Assembly: GCA_937903095.1 (NCBI GenBank)
Contig: CALCZN010000089.1
Coordinates: 1 to 13,459 of the forward strand
Length of the DNA: 13,459 bases
Reading direction: 5' to 3'
DNA from: Zeimonas sp937903095
GTDB taxonomy: Bacteria > Pseudomonadota > Gammaproteobacteria > Burkholderiales > Burkholderiaceae_E
The notes below the pieces were generated by a model. That model was not told the DNA's origin. It worked only from the letters and a program-made list of their open reading frames with translations, and did no database searches. Both the position numbers and the translations under genes were made by a program. This document shows positions 6,787 through 12,070 of this stretch, piece by piece (the first letter of the stretch is position 1; every line of letters begins with the position of its first letter).

Positions 6787-7496
6787 CGCTGCACGTCGGG
6801 GTCGTCGGCGATGCGTCGGGCGCTGCCCTCGTAGACGATGCGCCCCTTCTGCAGGATGTAGCCGCGCTGCGCGTGCCGCAGCGCGAAGCGCACGCTCTGG
6901 TCGGTGAAGAGGATCGTCGTCGTCTCGGCCAGCCGATCGATCAGCGCGCCGATCTGCTGGACGATCACCGGCGCCAGGCCCTCGTTCGGCTCGTCGAGCA
7001 GCAGCAGCCGCGGTTCGCCGGCCAGCGCACGCGCGATCGCGAGCATCTGCTGCTGGCCGCCCGACAGCGTCGCGCCGTCCTGCGCGCGCACCTCGGCGAG
7101 CATCGGGAACTCGTCGAAGATGCGCTCGACCGGCCAGCGCCGCTCGCGCGGCGTACGCGCCGGCGCCGCCACCTCGAGGTTCGAGGCGACGGTAAGCCCG
7201 GCGAAGATGCGCCGGTCCTCGGGAACGAGCGCCAGCCCGCGGCGCGCGATGCGATGCGCCGGCAGGCGCTGGATCTCCTCTCCCTCGAAGCGCACCGTGC
7301 CGCGCCTTGACGGCGTCAGCCCGACGATGCTGTTCAGCGTGGTGCTCTTGCCCGCGCCGTTGCGCCCGAGCAGGCAGACGACTTCGCCCGCGTCGACGCG
7401 CAGGCTCACGCCCTGCAGCGCGTGGCTCTCGCCATAGTAGGTGTGCAGCTGGTCGACGACAAGCAGCGGAGTCGGCGCGGCTGTCGGACGGTCCAT
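6768..7496 (-). CDS. livF: Branched-chain amino acid type ABC transporter ATPase, LivF
   Basis: This 242-residue ATPase is one of the two nucleotide-binding subunits of the HAAT importer encoded at 6768-11485. It has Walker A GRNGAGKST at 44-52, VPEDRRIFAGLTV after the Q-loop region (a LivF hallmark), signature LSGGQQQ at 144-150, Walker B LLLLDEP at 164-170, then NEGLAPVIV, the LivF form of the D-loop. Where most ATPases have the switch His, LivF proteins have EQN; here the stretch reads TDQSV (198-202), keeping the Gln. The ATG is 2 bp after the livG stop, so translation is coupled. Last gene of the operon; its 3' end overlaps the convergent ATPase gene by 19 bp. The exact substrate (leucine/isoleucine/valine or another amino or organic acid) cannot be told from this subunit. 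Confidence 0.94.
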   Translation of the reverse strand: MDRPTAAPTPLLVVDQLHTYYGESHALQGVSLRVDAGEVVCLLGRNGAGKSTTLNSIVGLTPSRRGTVRFEGEEIQRLPAHRIARRGLALVPEDRRIFAGLTVASNLEVAAPARTPRERRWPVERIFDEFPMLAEVRAQDGATLSGGQQQMLAIARALAGEPRLLLLDEPNEGLAPVIVQQIGALIDRLAETTTILFTDQSVRFALRHAQRGYILQKGRIVYEGSARRIADDPDVQRYLSVA

Positions 7497-7498
7497 GT

Positions 7499-8263
7499 TC
7501 AGTCGTCCGGCTCGCCGAGATACGCCTCGCGCACCTCGCGGCTCGCCCGGATCTCGTCGACGCTGCCCTGCGCGAGCACCGCGCCCCGGTGCATCACGAC
7601 GATACGGTCGGCCAGCCCGAACACGACCTCCATGTCGTGCTCGGTGATCAGGAACGTGTACTCGCCGGTGCGCGCCAGCTGCCGCACCAGCTCGACGACG
7701 CCACGCGTCTCTTCGGGCGTCATGCCGGCGGTGGGCTCGTCGAGCAGCACCAGGCGCGGACGCGTCGCCAGCACGATCGCGATCTCGAGCAGGCGCTTGT
7801 CGCCGTAGCTCAGCGTTCCGGCGCGCGCCTCGGCGAGCGAGCCGAGCCCCAGGCGCTCGAGCAGCGCGCGGGCTTCGTCGTGCAGCGCGCGATCGCCGGC
7901 CGCGCGCGAGAACAGGCGCAGCGCCTTGCCGTGCAGCGCGGTGAGCGCGACCTCGACGTTCTCGCGCGCCGTCAGCTCCGGGAAGATGTTGGTGATCTGG
8001 AACGAGCGCGAGATGCCGAGCCGGCTGATGCGATGCGGCGGCAGGCCGGTGACGTCGCGTCCGCCGAAGACGACGCTTCCCGCGCTCGGCTGCATGCGCC
8101 CGGACAGCAGGTTGTAGAAGGTGGTCTTCCCCGCGCCGTTGGGCCCGATCAGCGCGACGGTCTCGCGCGGCGCCACGTCGAGGTCGACGCGATCGACCGC
8201 GCGCACGCCGCCGAAGCGCTTCGACAGCCCGCGTACCGACAGCAGCGCAGCCGCTTCGCTCAT
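7499..8263 (-). CDS. livG: Branched-chain amino acid type ABC transporter ATPase, LivG
   Basis: This 254-residue ATPase is the second nucleotide-binding subunit. Walker A GPNGAGKTT is at 40-48, followed by FYNLLSG. GISRSFQITNIFPELTARENV at about 83-103 is the LivG-type Q-loop region. The signature is LSYGDKRLLEIA at 151-162, Walker B LVLLDEPTAGM at 171-181, and switch H209 lies in ITEHDMEVVFGLADRI. The C-terminal VDEIRASREVREAYLGE is the usual LivG tail. Start ATG 8263 overlaps the livM stop as ATGA (8263-8260). Longer open frames further upstream in this frame are antiparallel shadow within livM. It pairs with LivF beneath the LivH-LivM membrane pair. Confidence 0.95.
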   Translation of the reverse strand: MSEAAALLSVRGLSKRFGGVRAVDRVDLDVAPRETVALIGPNGAGKTTFYNLLSGRMQPSAGSVVFGGRDVTGLPPHRISRLGISRSFQITNIFPELTARENVEVALTALHGKALRLFSRAAGDRALHDEARALLERLGLGSLAEARAGTLSYGDKRLLEIAIVLATRPRLVLLDEPTAGMTPEETRGVVELVRQLARTGEYTFLITEHDMEVVFGLADRIVVMHRGAVLAQGSVDEIRASREVREAYLGEPDD

Positions 8264-9270
8264 TGCCGCCTCGCGAAGCGATCGAGGATCGTGCCGAAGA
8301 TGCCGCGGCGAAAGAAGATCACGAGCACGGCGAGCACGATGCCGAGAAAGAGCATCCAGTGTTCCGTCCACGTGGTGATCCACGTCTCGAGCAGCACGAA
8401 GATCGCCGCGCCGAAGAACGGGCCGAGGAAATAGCCCGAGCCGCCGAGGATCGTCATCAGCACCGGCTGCGCCGACTGCGTCCAGTGCACCATGTCCGGA
8501 TTCGCCACGCGGTTGAACGGCGCGAAGAGCGCGCCGGCCAGTCCGGCGAACAGTCCGGCGATGACGAAGGCGATCAGGCGGTGGCGCCGCACGTCCACGC
8601 CGCAGAAGGCGACACGCTCGCCGTTCTGCCGTATCGCCGCGAGCAGCAGTCCGAAGGGCGAGCGCACGATCCGGTACAGCACGAAGGCCGCCACGGCGAC
8701 GACGACGAGCACGACCCGGTAGTAGACCGCCGGATCGGCCAACTGCAGGTCCAGCCCGAGGCCGAGGTTGCCCAGCGGAAAGCCGGCGATGCCGTCGCTG
8801 CCGTTGGTGAGGCTGCGCCACTGGTGGATGATCGCGTAGACCATCATGCCGAAGGCCAGCGTGAGCATCGCGAAATAGACCTCGTCCAGCCGCACGCAGA
8901 ACGCGCCGATCGCCCACGCGAGCAGCGCCGAGACGACCATCGCAGCGGCCACGACGGCGAGCAGCGGCCAGCCGAAATGCAGCAGCACGAGCGCCGACGT
9001 GTACGCGCCGGCGCCGAAGAACGCCGCGTGCCCGAACGAGAGCATGCCGCCGTAGCCGAAGATCAGGTTGAAGCTCGCCGCGAACAGGCCCATCAGCAGG
9101 ATGCGGGTGGCGACGAATACGTAGAAGTACGGCACCCACGCGGGCAGCAGCCAGAGCGCAACCAGCAGCGCGGCGAGCAGCGCGCCGACCAGCCGCGCGC
9201 CGCGCGCGCGGCCGGTATCGGCCGCAGCCGCAGGCTGCACCGGAGCAACGCTTTCGCCGGCACGGGCCAT
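8260..9270 (-). CDS. livM: Branched-chain amino acid type ABC transporter permease, LivM
   Basis: This is a 336-residue inner-membrane subunit. An Ala/Arg-rich cytoplasmic N-terminus (residues 1-26) precedes the first helix. Hallmarks of LivM are FGYGGMLSFGHAAFFGAGAYT at 71-91 (first half of the motif is the permease signature), TNGSDGIAG at about 155-163, and the ATPase-docking stretch SPFGLLLAAIRQN followed by GVDVRRHRLIAF. The tail (RRGIFGTILDRFARR) is also typical. The start ATG at 9270 is preceded by AAGGGAG with a 7-base spacer. That Shine-Dalgarno lies inside a 20-bp tandem duplication (see the repeat feature). The stop overlaps livG. Together with LivH it forms the translocation pore. 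Confidence 0.95.
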   Translation of the reverse strand: MARAGESVAPVQPAAAADTGRARGARLVGALLAALLVALWLLPAWVPYFYVFVATRILLMGLFAASFNLIFGYGGMLSFGHAAFFGAGAYTSALVLLHFGWPLLAVVAAAMVVSALLAWAIGAFCVRLDEVYFAMLTLAFGMMVYAIIHQWRSLTNGSDGIAGFPLGNLGLGLDLQLADPAVYYRVVLVVVAVAAFVLYRIVRSPFGLLLAAIRQNGERVAFCGVDVRRHRLIAFVIAGLFAGLAGALFAPFNRVANPDMVHWTQSAQPVLMTILGGSGYFLGPFFGAAIFVLLETWITTWTEHWMLFLGIVLAVLVIFFRRGIFGTILDRFARRQ

Positions 9271-9290
9271 CAGGCGGCTCCCTTGCCCAT
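9270..9290 (-). CDS. Six-codon relay minicistron between livH and livM (putative)
   Basis: On the - strand the livH stop TGA (9292-9290) shares its A with an ATG (9290-9288). That ATG opens a six-codon frame, MGKGAA, whose TGA (9272-9270) shares its A with the livM ATG. An AAGGGAG Shine-Dalgarno lies 7 bases before this ATG, and an identical one lies 7 bases before the livM ATG. The frame exists only because the 20-bp unit is duplicated; with one copy livH would overlap livM directly as TGATG. It is probably not a functional peptide but may carry terminating ribosomes from livH to livM. Confidence 0.35.
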   Translation of the reverse strand: MGKGAA

Positions 9291-9312
9291 CACGCGGCTC
9301 CCTTGCCCATCA
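9274..9312. repeat. 20-bp tandem duplication at the livH/livM junction
   Basis: The 19-base block GCGGCTCCCTTGCCCATCA occurs at 9274-9292 and again at 9294-9312, a period of 20 bp with a one-base difference in the twentieth position (G at 9273, C at 9293). Each copy contains, on the - strand, an ATG, the codons for GKGAA, a Shine-Dalgarno AAGGGAG and a TGA. The duplication leaves the LivH protein sequence unchanged because both copies encode the same end (GKGAA then stop). Confidence 0.95.
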
Positions 9313-10156
9313 GCCCTCGCGGGCGCAGCAACAGCACCAGCGCCATGCCGAGGTAGGGCAGCACGAGATTGATCTGCGGCAGGTAGCGTCCGCCGAAGCC
9401 GTAGATCAGGCCGAGCACGAGCGCGCCGAGCAGCGTTCCCGGAAAGCTGCCCAGGCCGCCGATGACGACGACGATGAACGCATCGATGATCACGCGATCG
9501 CCCATGCCCGGCGCGATCGCGCGGATCGGTGCGGCGACGACGCCGGCCGCGCCCGCCATCCATGCGCCGAGCGCGAAGACGCCGGTGATCACGCGCGGAA
9601 CGTCGATGCCGATGCCTTCGGCCATCCGGCGATCGATCGCGGCGGCGCGCACGATGCGGCCGGCGCGCGTGCGCACGAAGAACAGCCACAACGCGAGCAT
9701 CGCGACCAGCGCCGCGCCCATCACGAAGAAGCTGTAGACGGGATAGGTGATGCCGAACAGGTCGACCGTGCCGCGTAGCGAAGGCGGCGGCGCCACCACG
9801 TGGATGCCCGAGCCCCAGGCGACGCGCACGGCGTCGTCGATGACGAGCAGCAGCGCGAAGGTGACGAGCAGGCTGTCGGAGACGTCGCGGCCGTACACCT
9901 GGCGCAGCACGAGACGCTCGAGGGCGACGGCGATCACCGCCACCGCCAGCGGCGCGAGCACGAGCGCCGGCCAGAACGGCAAGCCGAGATAGGCGACCAC
10001 CGTGTAGGTGAAATACGCGCCCAGCATGTACAGCCCGCCGTGCGCGAAATTGATGACGTTCAGGACGCCGAAGACGATGTTCAGCCCGACCGCGATGACG
10101 AACAGCAGCAGCCCGATCTCGAGGCTGTTCAGCAGCGCGGCGAGGATTCCCTGCAT
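9290..10156 (-). CDS. livH: Branched-chain amino acid type ABC transporter permease, LivH
   Basis: This is a 288-residue inner-membrane subunit of the HAAT importer with about eight hydrophobic helices. Hallmarks are NSLEIGLLLFVIAVGLNIVF at 10-29, the LivH motif GVLNVINFAHGGLYMLGAY at 30-48, ERLVLRQVYGRD, and the docking segment TRAGRIVRAAAIDRRMAEGIGIDV. VVVIGGLGSFPGTLLGALV is the conserved late helix. No strong Shine-Dalgarno precedes the ATG at 10156. It lies 69 bp after the binding-protein gene, with a GC-rich hairpin between. Its 3' end, GKGAA and stop, lies in the first copy of the 20-bp duplication. Confidence 0.95.
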   Translation of the reverse strand: MQGILAALLNSLEIGLLLFVIAVGLNIVFGVLNVINFAHGGLYMLGAYFTYTVVAYLGLPFWPALVLAPLAVAVIAVALERLVLRQVYGRDVSDSLLVTFALLLVIDDAVRVAWGSGIHVVAPPPSLRGTVDLFGITYPVYSFFVMGAALVAMLALWLFFVRTRAGRIVRAAAIDRRMAEGIGIDVPRVITGVFALGAWMAGAAGVVAAPIRAIAPGMGDRVIIDAFIVVVIGGLGSFPGTLLGALVLGLIYGFGGRYLPQINLVLPYLGMALVLLLRPRGLMGKGAA

Positions 10157-10170
10157 GCGGGGATGCTCAA

Positions 10171-10196
10171 CCGGCGGGCGGGCGTCGGCCCGCCGG
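10171..10196 (-). promoter_or_regulatory. GC-rich hairpin between the binding-protein gene and livH
   Basis: The 9-bp arms CCGGCGGGC (10171-10179) and GCCCGCCGG (10188-10196) are perfect complements with an 8-base loop. On the transcribed (-) strand no T-run follows, so a standard intrinsic terminator is unlikely. A hairpin in this place, after the binding-protein gene and before the membrane subunits, often protects the upstream mRNA from 3' decay so that the binding protein is made in excess; that role is inferred. Nothing else is seen in the 69-bp gap. Confidence 0.5.
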
Positions 10197-10225
10197 CGCG
10201 AGACTCGGGGAATCGGCCGCAGCGA

Positions 10226-11485
10226 TCAGAGCTTGCAGCCGGTTTCGGCGACCGTCGGCGTGACGTCCTCGCCCTTGAAGGTGCGCATCGCGTCGAGCAT
10301 GCGGACCTTGTATTTCGAATCGAAGGCGCCCAGCTTGCCCCAGGTGGGGCCGACCACCGCCTGGTGGTCCCCGGCGCGGATGGTCAGGCGCCCGTTGGGC
10401 GCGTCGAAGGACATTCCGGCGAGCGCCTTCGCCACCGCTGCGCCGTCCACGCTGCCCGCCTTCTCCATCGCCGCCTTGTACAGATACATCGCCGCGTAGG
10501 CTCCTTCCGCGTTGTAGCTGGGCGGCGCGCCGAAACGATCGAGATACGACTGGACGAAGGCGTTGTTGATCGGATTGTCGTGCGCGGCGAACCAGTAGCG
10601 CGTGCCCGCCCACACGCCCTGCGGCATCTGCTCGCCGAGCGCCGACAGCACCTCGACGGCCGCGCCGAGCGTGAGCAGCACCTGGTATTTCTGCTCGAAG
10701 AAGCCGAGGTTCTTCGCCTGGCGGACGAAGTTCACCAGGTCGCCGCCCCACAGCGAGATCAGCACGCCGTCGGGCTTGCTCTGCATCACGCTGTTGATGA
10801 ACGGAACGAAGTCCTCGGCGCCGAAGCGCGGGAAGGCAACCTCCTGCATCAGCTCGACGTCGGGCTTGCGCTGCTTCAGGTACTTGCCGAAGTACTCCCA
10901 CGACTGGTGGCCGAAGGCGTAGTCGGGCCCGATCGTCGTCCAGCGCTTCGCGCCGCTCTCGGCGGCGATCTGCGCCGCCGCTCCCATGTTCTGGTTGACG
11001 TTGACGCTGACCCGGTAGGTATACGCATTGCAAAGCTTGCCGGTCACGTCGGGGGAGGCGGCATGGGTGATCACGAAGGGCTTGCGCAGTTCGGGAACGA
11101 TCGGCGTCAGCCCGTTGGCCACGCCCGAGCTGTCGAGCCCCATCAGCGCGTCGGCGCCGCCCTGGAACACGAGCTTGCGCGCCGCCTGGATGGCGACGTC
11201 GACCTTGCCCTGCCCGTCCTCGAGCGCGAACTCCACCTGCCGGCCGAGGATGCCGCCCTTCTTGTTGATCTCGTCGGCGGCCAATTCGATGCCCTGCTTG
11301 GCGAACTGCCCGTAGGCTGCCGCGCTGCCGGACATGATGTAGATCGCGCCGAAGCGGATCGGCTTCTGTTGCGCCTGTGCCGCCGGCGCGGCGGCGAGCA
11401 GCGCCGCACAGGCCGCGAGCGCGGCGGCGATGCGGACAGCGCCTGGCGAAGCGGTTCCGAAGATGCGCGGGCGCGTGCAGTGCAT
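10226..11485 (-). CDS. Periplasmic binding protein of a branched-chain amino acid type ABC transporter
   Basis: This 419-residue protein is of the Peripla_BP_6 (LivK-like) type. A Sec signal peptide is clear: basic start (MHCTRPR), hydrophobic core at about 17-33, and a likely cleavage AQA/QQ after residue 38. The mature part opens KPIRFGAIYIMSGSAAAYGQ, the standard family start, then GIELAADEINKKGGILGRQVE. The LDSSGVANGLTPIV region (about 117-130) holds the serines that usually contact the ligand carboxylate. Start ATG 11485 has an excellent AGAAGGAG with a 5-base spacer; the in-frame stretch upstream to 11635 is not protein-like. First gene of the operon and, with its strong ribosome site, probably the best translated. 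It delivers ligand to LivHM. The ligand could be leucine-type amino acids, amides or small organic acids, so I give no symbol. Confidence 0.94.
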   Translation of the reverse strand: MHCTRPRIFGTASPGAVRIAAALAACAALLAAAPAAQAQQKPIRFGAIYIMSGSAAAYGQFAKQGIELAADEINKKGGILGRQVEFALEDGQGKVDVAIQAARKLVFQGGADALMGLDSSGVANGLTPIVPELRKPFVITHAASPDVTGKLCNAYTYRVSVNVNQNMGAAAQIAAESGAKRWTTIGPDYAFGHQSWEYFGKYLKQRKPDVELMQEVAFPRFGAEDFVPFINSVMQSKPDGVLISLWGGDLVNFVRQAKNLGFFEQKYQVLLTLGAAVEVLSALGEQMPQGVWAGTRYWFAAHDNPINNAFVQSYLDRFGAPPSYNAEGAYAAMYLYKAAMEKAGSVDGAAVAKALAGMSFDAPNGRLTIRAGDHQAVVGPTWGKLGAFDSKYKVRMLDAMRTFKGEDVTPTVAETGCKL

Positions 11486-11570
11486 GACGTCTCCTTCTGT
11501 TCTCCCCTGGCCACAGCGACGATAGCGCGCGGCGATCGACGGCGGCGAACGCCGGCACTGGGCACGGGGT

Positions 11571-11598
11571 CTTGCAATTCCGACAGCCGTCCCGAGAT
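11571..11598 (+). promoter_or_regulatory. Candidate sigma-32 (heat-shock) promoter for hsp20-lon
   Basis: CTTGCAA at 11571-11577 matches the sigma-32 -35 consensus CTTGAAA at 6 of 7, and CCCGAGAT at 11591-11598 matches the -10 consensus CCCCATNT in most positions. They are separated by 13 bp, within the accepted range. The site lies about 60 bp upstream of the hsp20 start, where a heat-shock promoter is expected. The match is partial, so this is a candidate only. Confidence 0.35.
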
Positions 11599-11610
11599 GG
11601 GAATTGCGAG
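11571..11610. repeat. Imperfect inverted repeat upstream of hsp20
   Basis: The arms CTTGCAATTCC (11571-11581) and GGAATTGCGAG (11600-11610) are complementary at 10 of 11 positions, including a perfect 8-bp core GCAATTCC/GGAATTGC, with 18 bases between. The left arm overlaps the candidate -35 and the right arm sits at the expected transcription start, so a dimeric regulator bound here could control hsp20. It does not match the CIRCE element. Confidence 0.5.
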
Positions 11611-11624
11611 TATCTTGCGCGCGA

Positions 11625-11648
11625 GGTTCTACCAACCGAACGAGAACC
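11625..11648 (+). promoter_or_regulatory. Small hairpin in the hsp20 5' leader
   Basis: GGTTCT (11625-11630) and AGAACC (11643-11648) are perfect complements around a 12-base loop. The right arm takes in the only weak Shine-Dalgarno-like bases (GAG at 11642-11644) before the ATG at 11656. A modest 6-bp stem over the ribosome site would suit a heat-opened RNA thermometer, common in small heat-shock genes, but it matches neither the ROSE nor the FourU pattern. Confidence 0.25.
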
Positions 11649-11655
11649 AGCCCCG

Positions 11656-12060
11656 ATGAGACGAAACGACGATTCCCCCGACTGGATGTGGGCCGATGCG
11701 CTGGCCGCGCTCGGCCGGGTCGAGCGCCTGCATCGGCAGTTCTTCCGGCCGCGCCGGGCGTCGGTGCCCACCTGGGAGCCGCCGGTGGACGTGCTCGAGG
11801 ACGAGCGCGAGGTGCTGATCTACGTCGCCCTGCCCGGCGTCGACCAGCGCGAGGTGCAGGCGGTGATCGACGGCGGGGCGCTCGTCGTCAGCGGAAGGCG
11901 CCTGCTGCCGCAGCAGATGGGCAGCGCCGTCATCCACCGGCTCGAGCTTCCGCAGGGACGCTTCGAGCGCCGGGTTCCCTTGCCGCCCGGGCACTACGCC
12001 GGCGTACGCGTCGGCTCCGAGCAGGGCTGTCTCGTGATCCGCCTGCAGAAGACGACCTGA
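11656..12060 (+). CDS. Small heat-shock protein, Hsp20/alpha-crystallin family
   Basis: This 134-residue ATP-independent holdase should bind unfolding proteins in the cytoplasm. The N-terminal arm is residues 1-38, with a helix-like stretch WMWADALAALGRVERLHRQFF. The alpha-crystallin domain is about 39-131: WEPPVDVLEDEREVLIYVALPGV, VIDGGALVVSGRR, then LELPQGRFERRVPLP, the conserved G-x-F-x-R segment. The protein ends four residues after VIRL. It therefore lacks the C-terminal tail with the I-x-I/V motif that links subunits into large oligomers in most small heat-shock proteins. The ATG at 11656 is chosen because the sequence before it in frame is promoter-like and the next candidate upstream is a TTG at 11572. 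The ribosome site is weak. lon starts 10 bp downstream, so the two are probably one transcript. Confidence 0.92.
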   Translation: MRRNDDSPDWMWADALAALGRVERLHRQFFRPRRASVPTWEPPVDVLEDEREVLIYVALPGVDQREVQAVIDGGALVVSGRRLLPQQMGSAVIHRLELPQGRFERRVPLPPGHYAGVRVGSEQGCLVIRLQKTT

Positions 12061-12070
12061 ACGACGCGAC

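Larger units (their letters stand above)
11486..11655. promoter_or_regulatory. Divergent promoter region between the HAAT importer operon and hsp20
   Basis: This 170-bp stretch has no gene. Next to the binding-protein gene it carries only its Shine-Dalgarno (AGAAGGAG on the - strand). A possible - strand promoter is TTGGTA (plus-strand 11630-11635) and GATACT (11609-11614) with a 15-bp spacer, which is short and unconvincing. Toward hsp20 it contains a heat-shock-like promoter, an imperfect dyad and a small hairpin, given separately. Confidence 0.6.

Noticed and set aside
10171..10196. Intrinsic terminator after the binding-protein gene
   Set aside because: The stem is strong but no T-tract follows on the transcribed strand, and the genes after it belong to the same transporter.
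11560..11577. Sigma-54-like site (GGGCAC then TTGCA) upstream of hsp20
   Set aside because: The spacing between the GG and GC elements is one base longer than the rigid sigma-54 requirement. The heat-shock-type reading fits the gene better.
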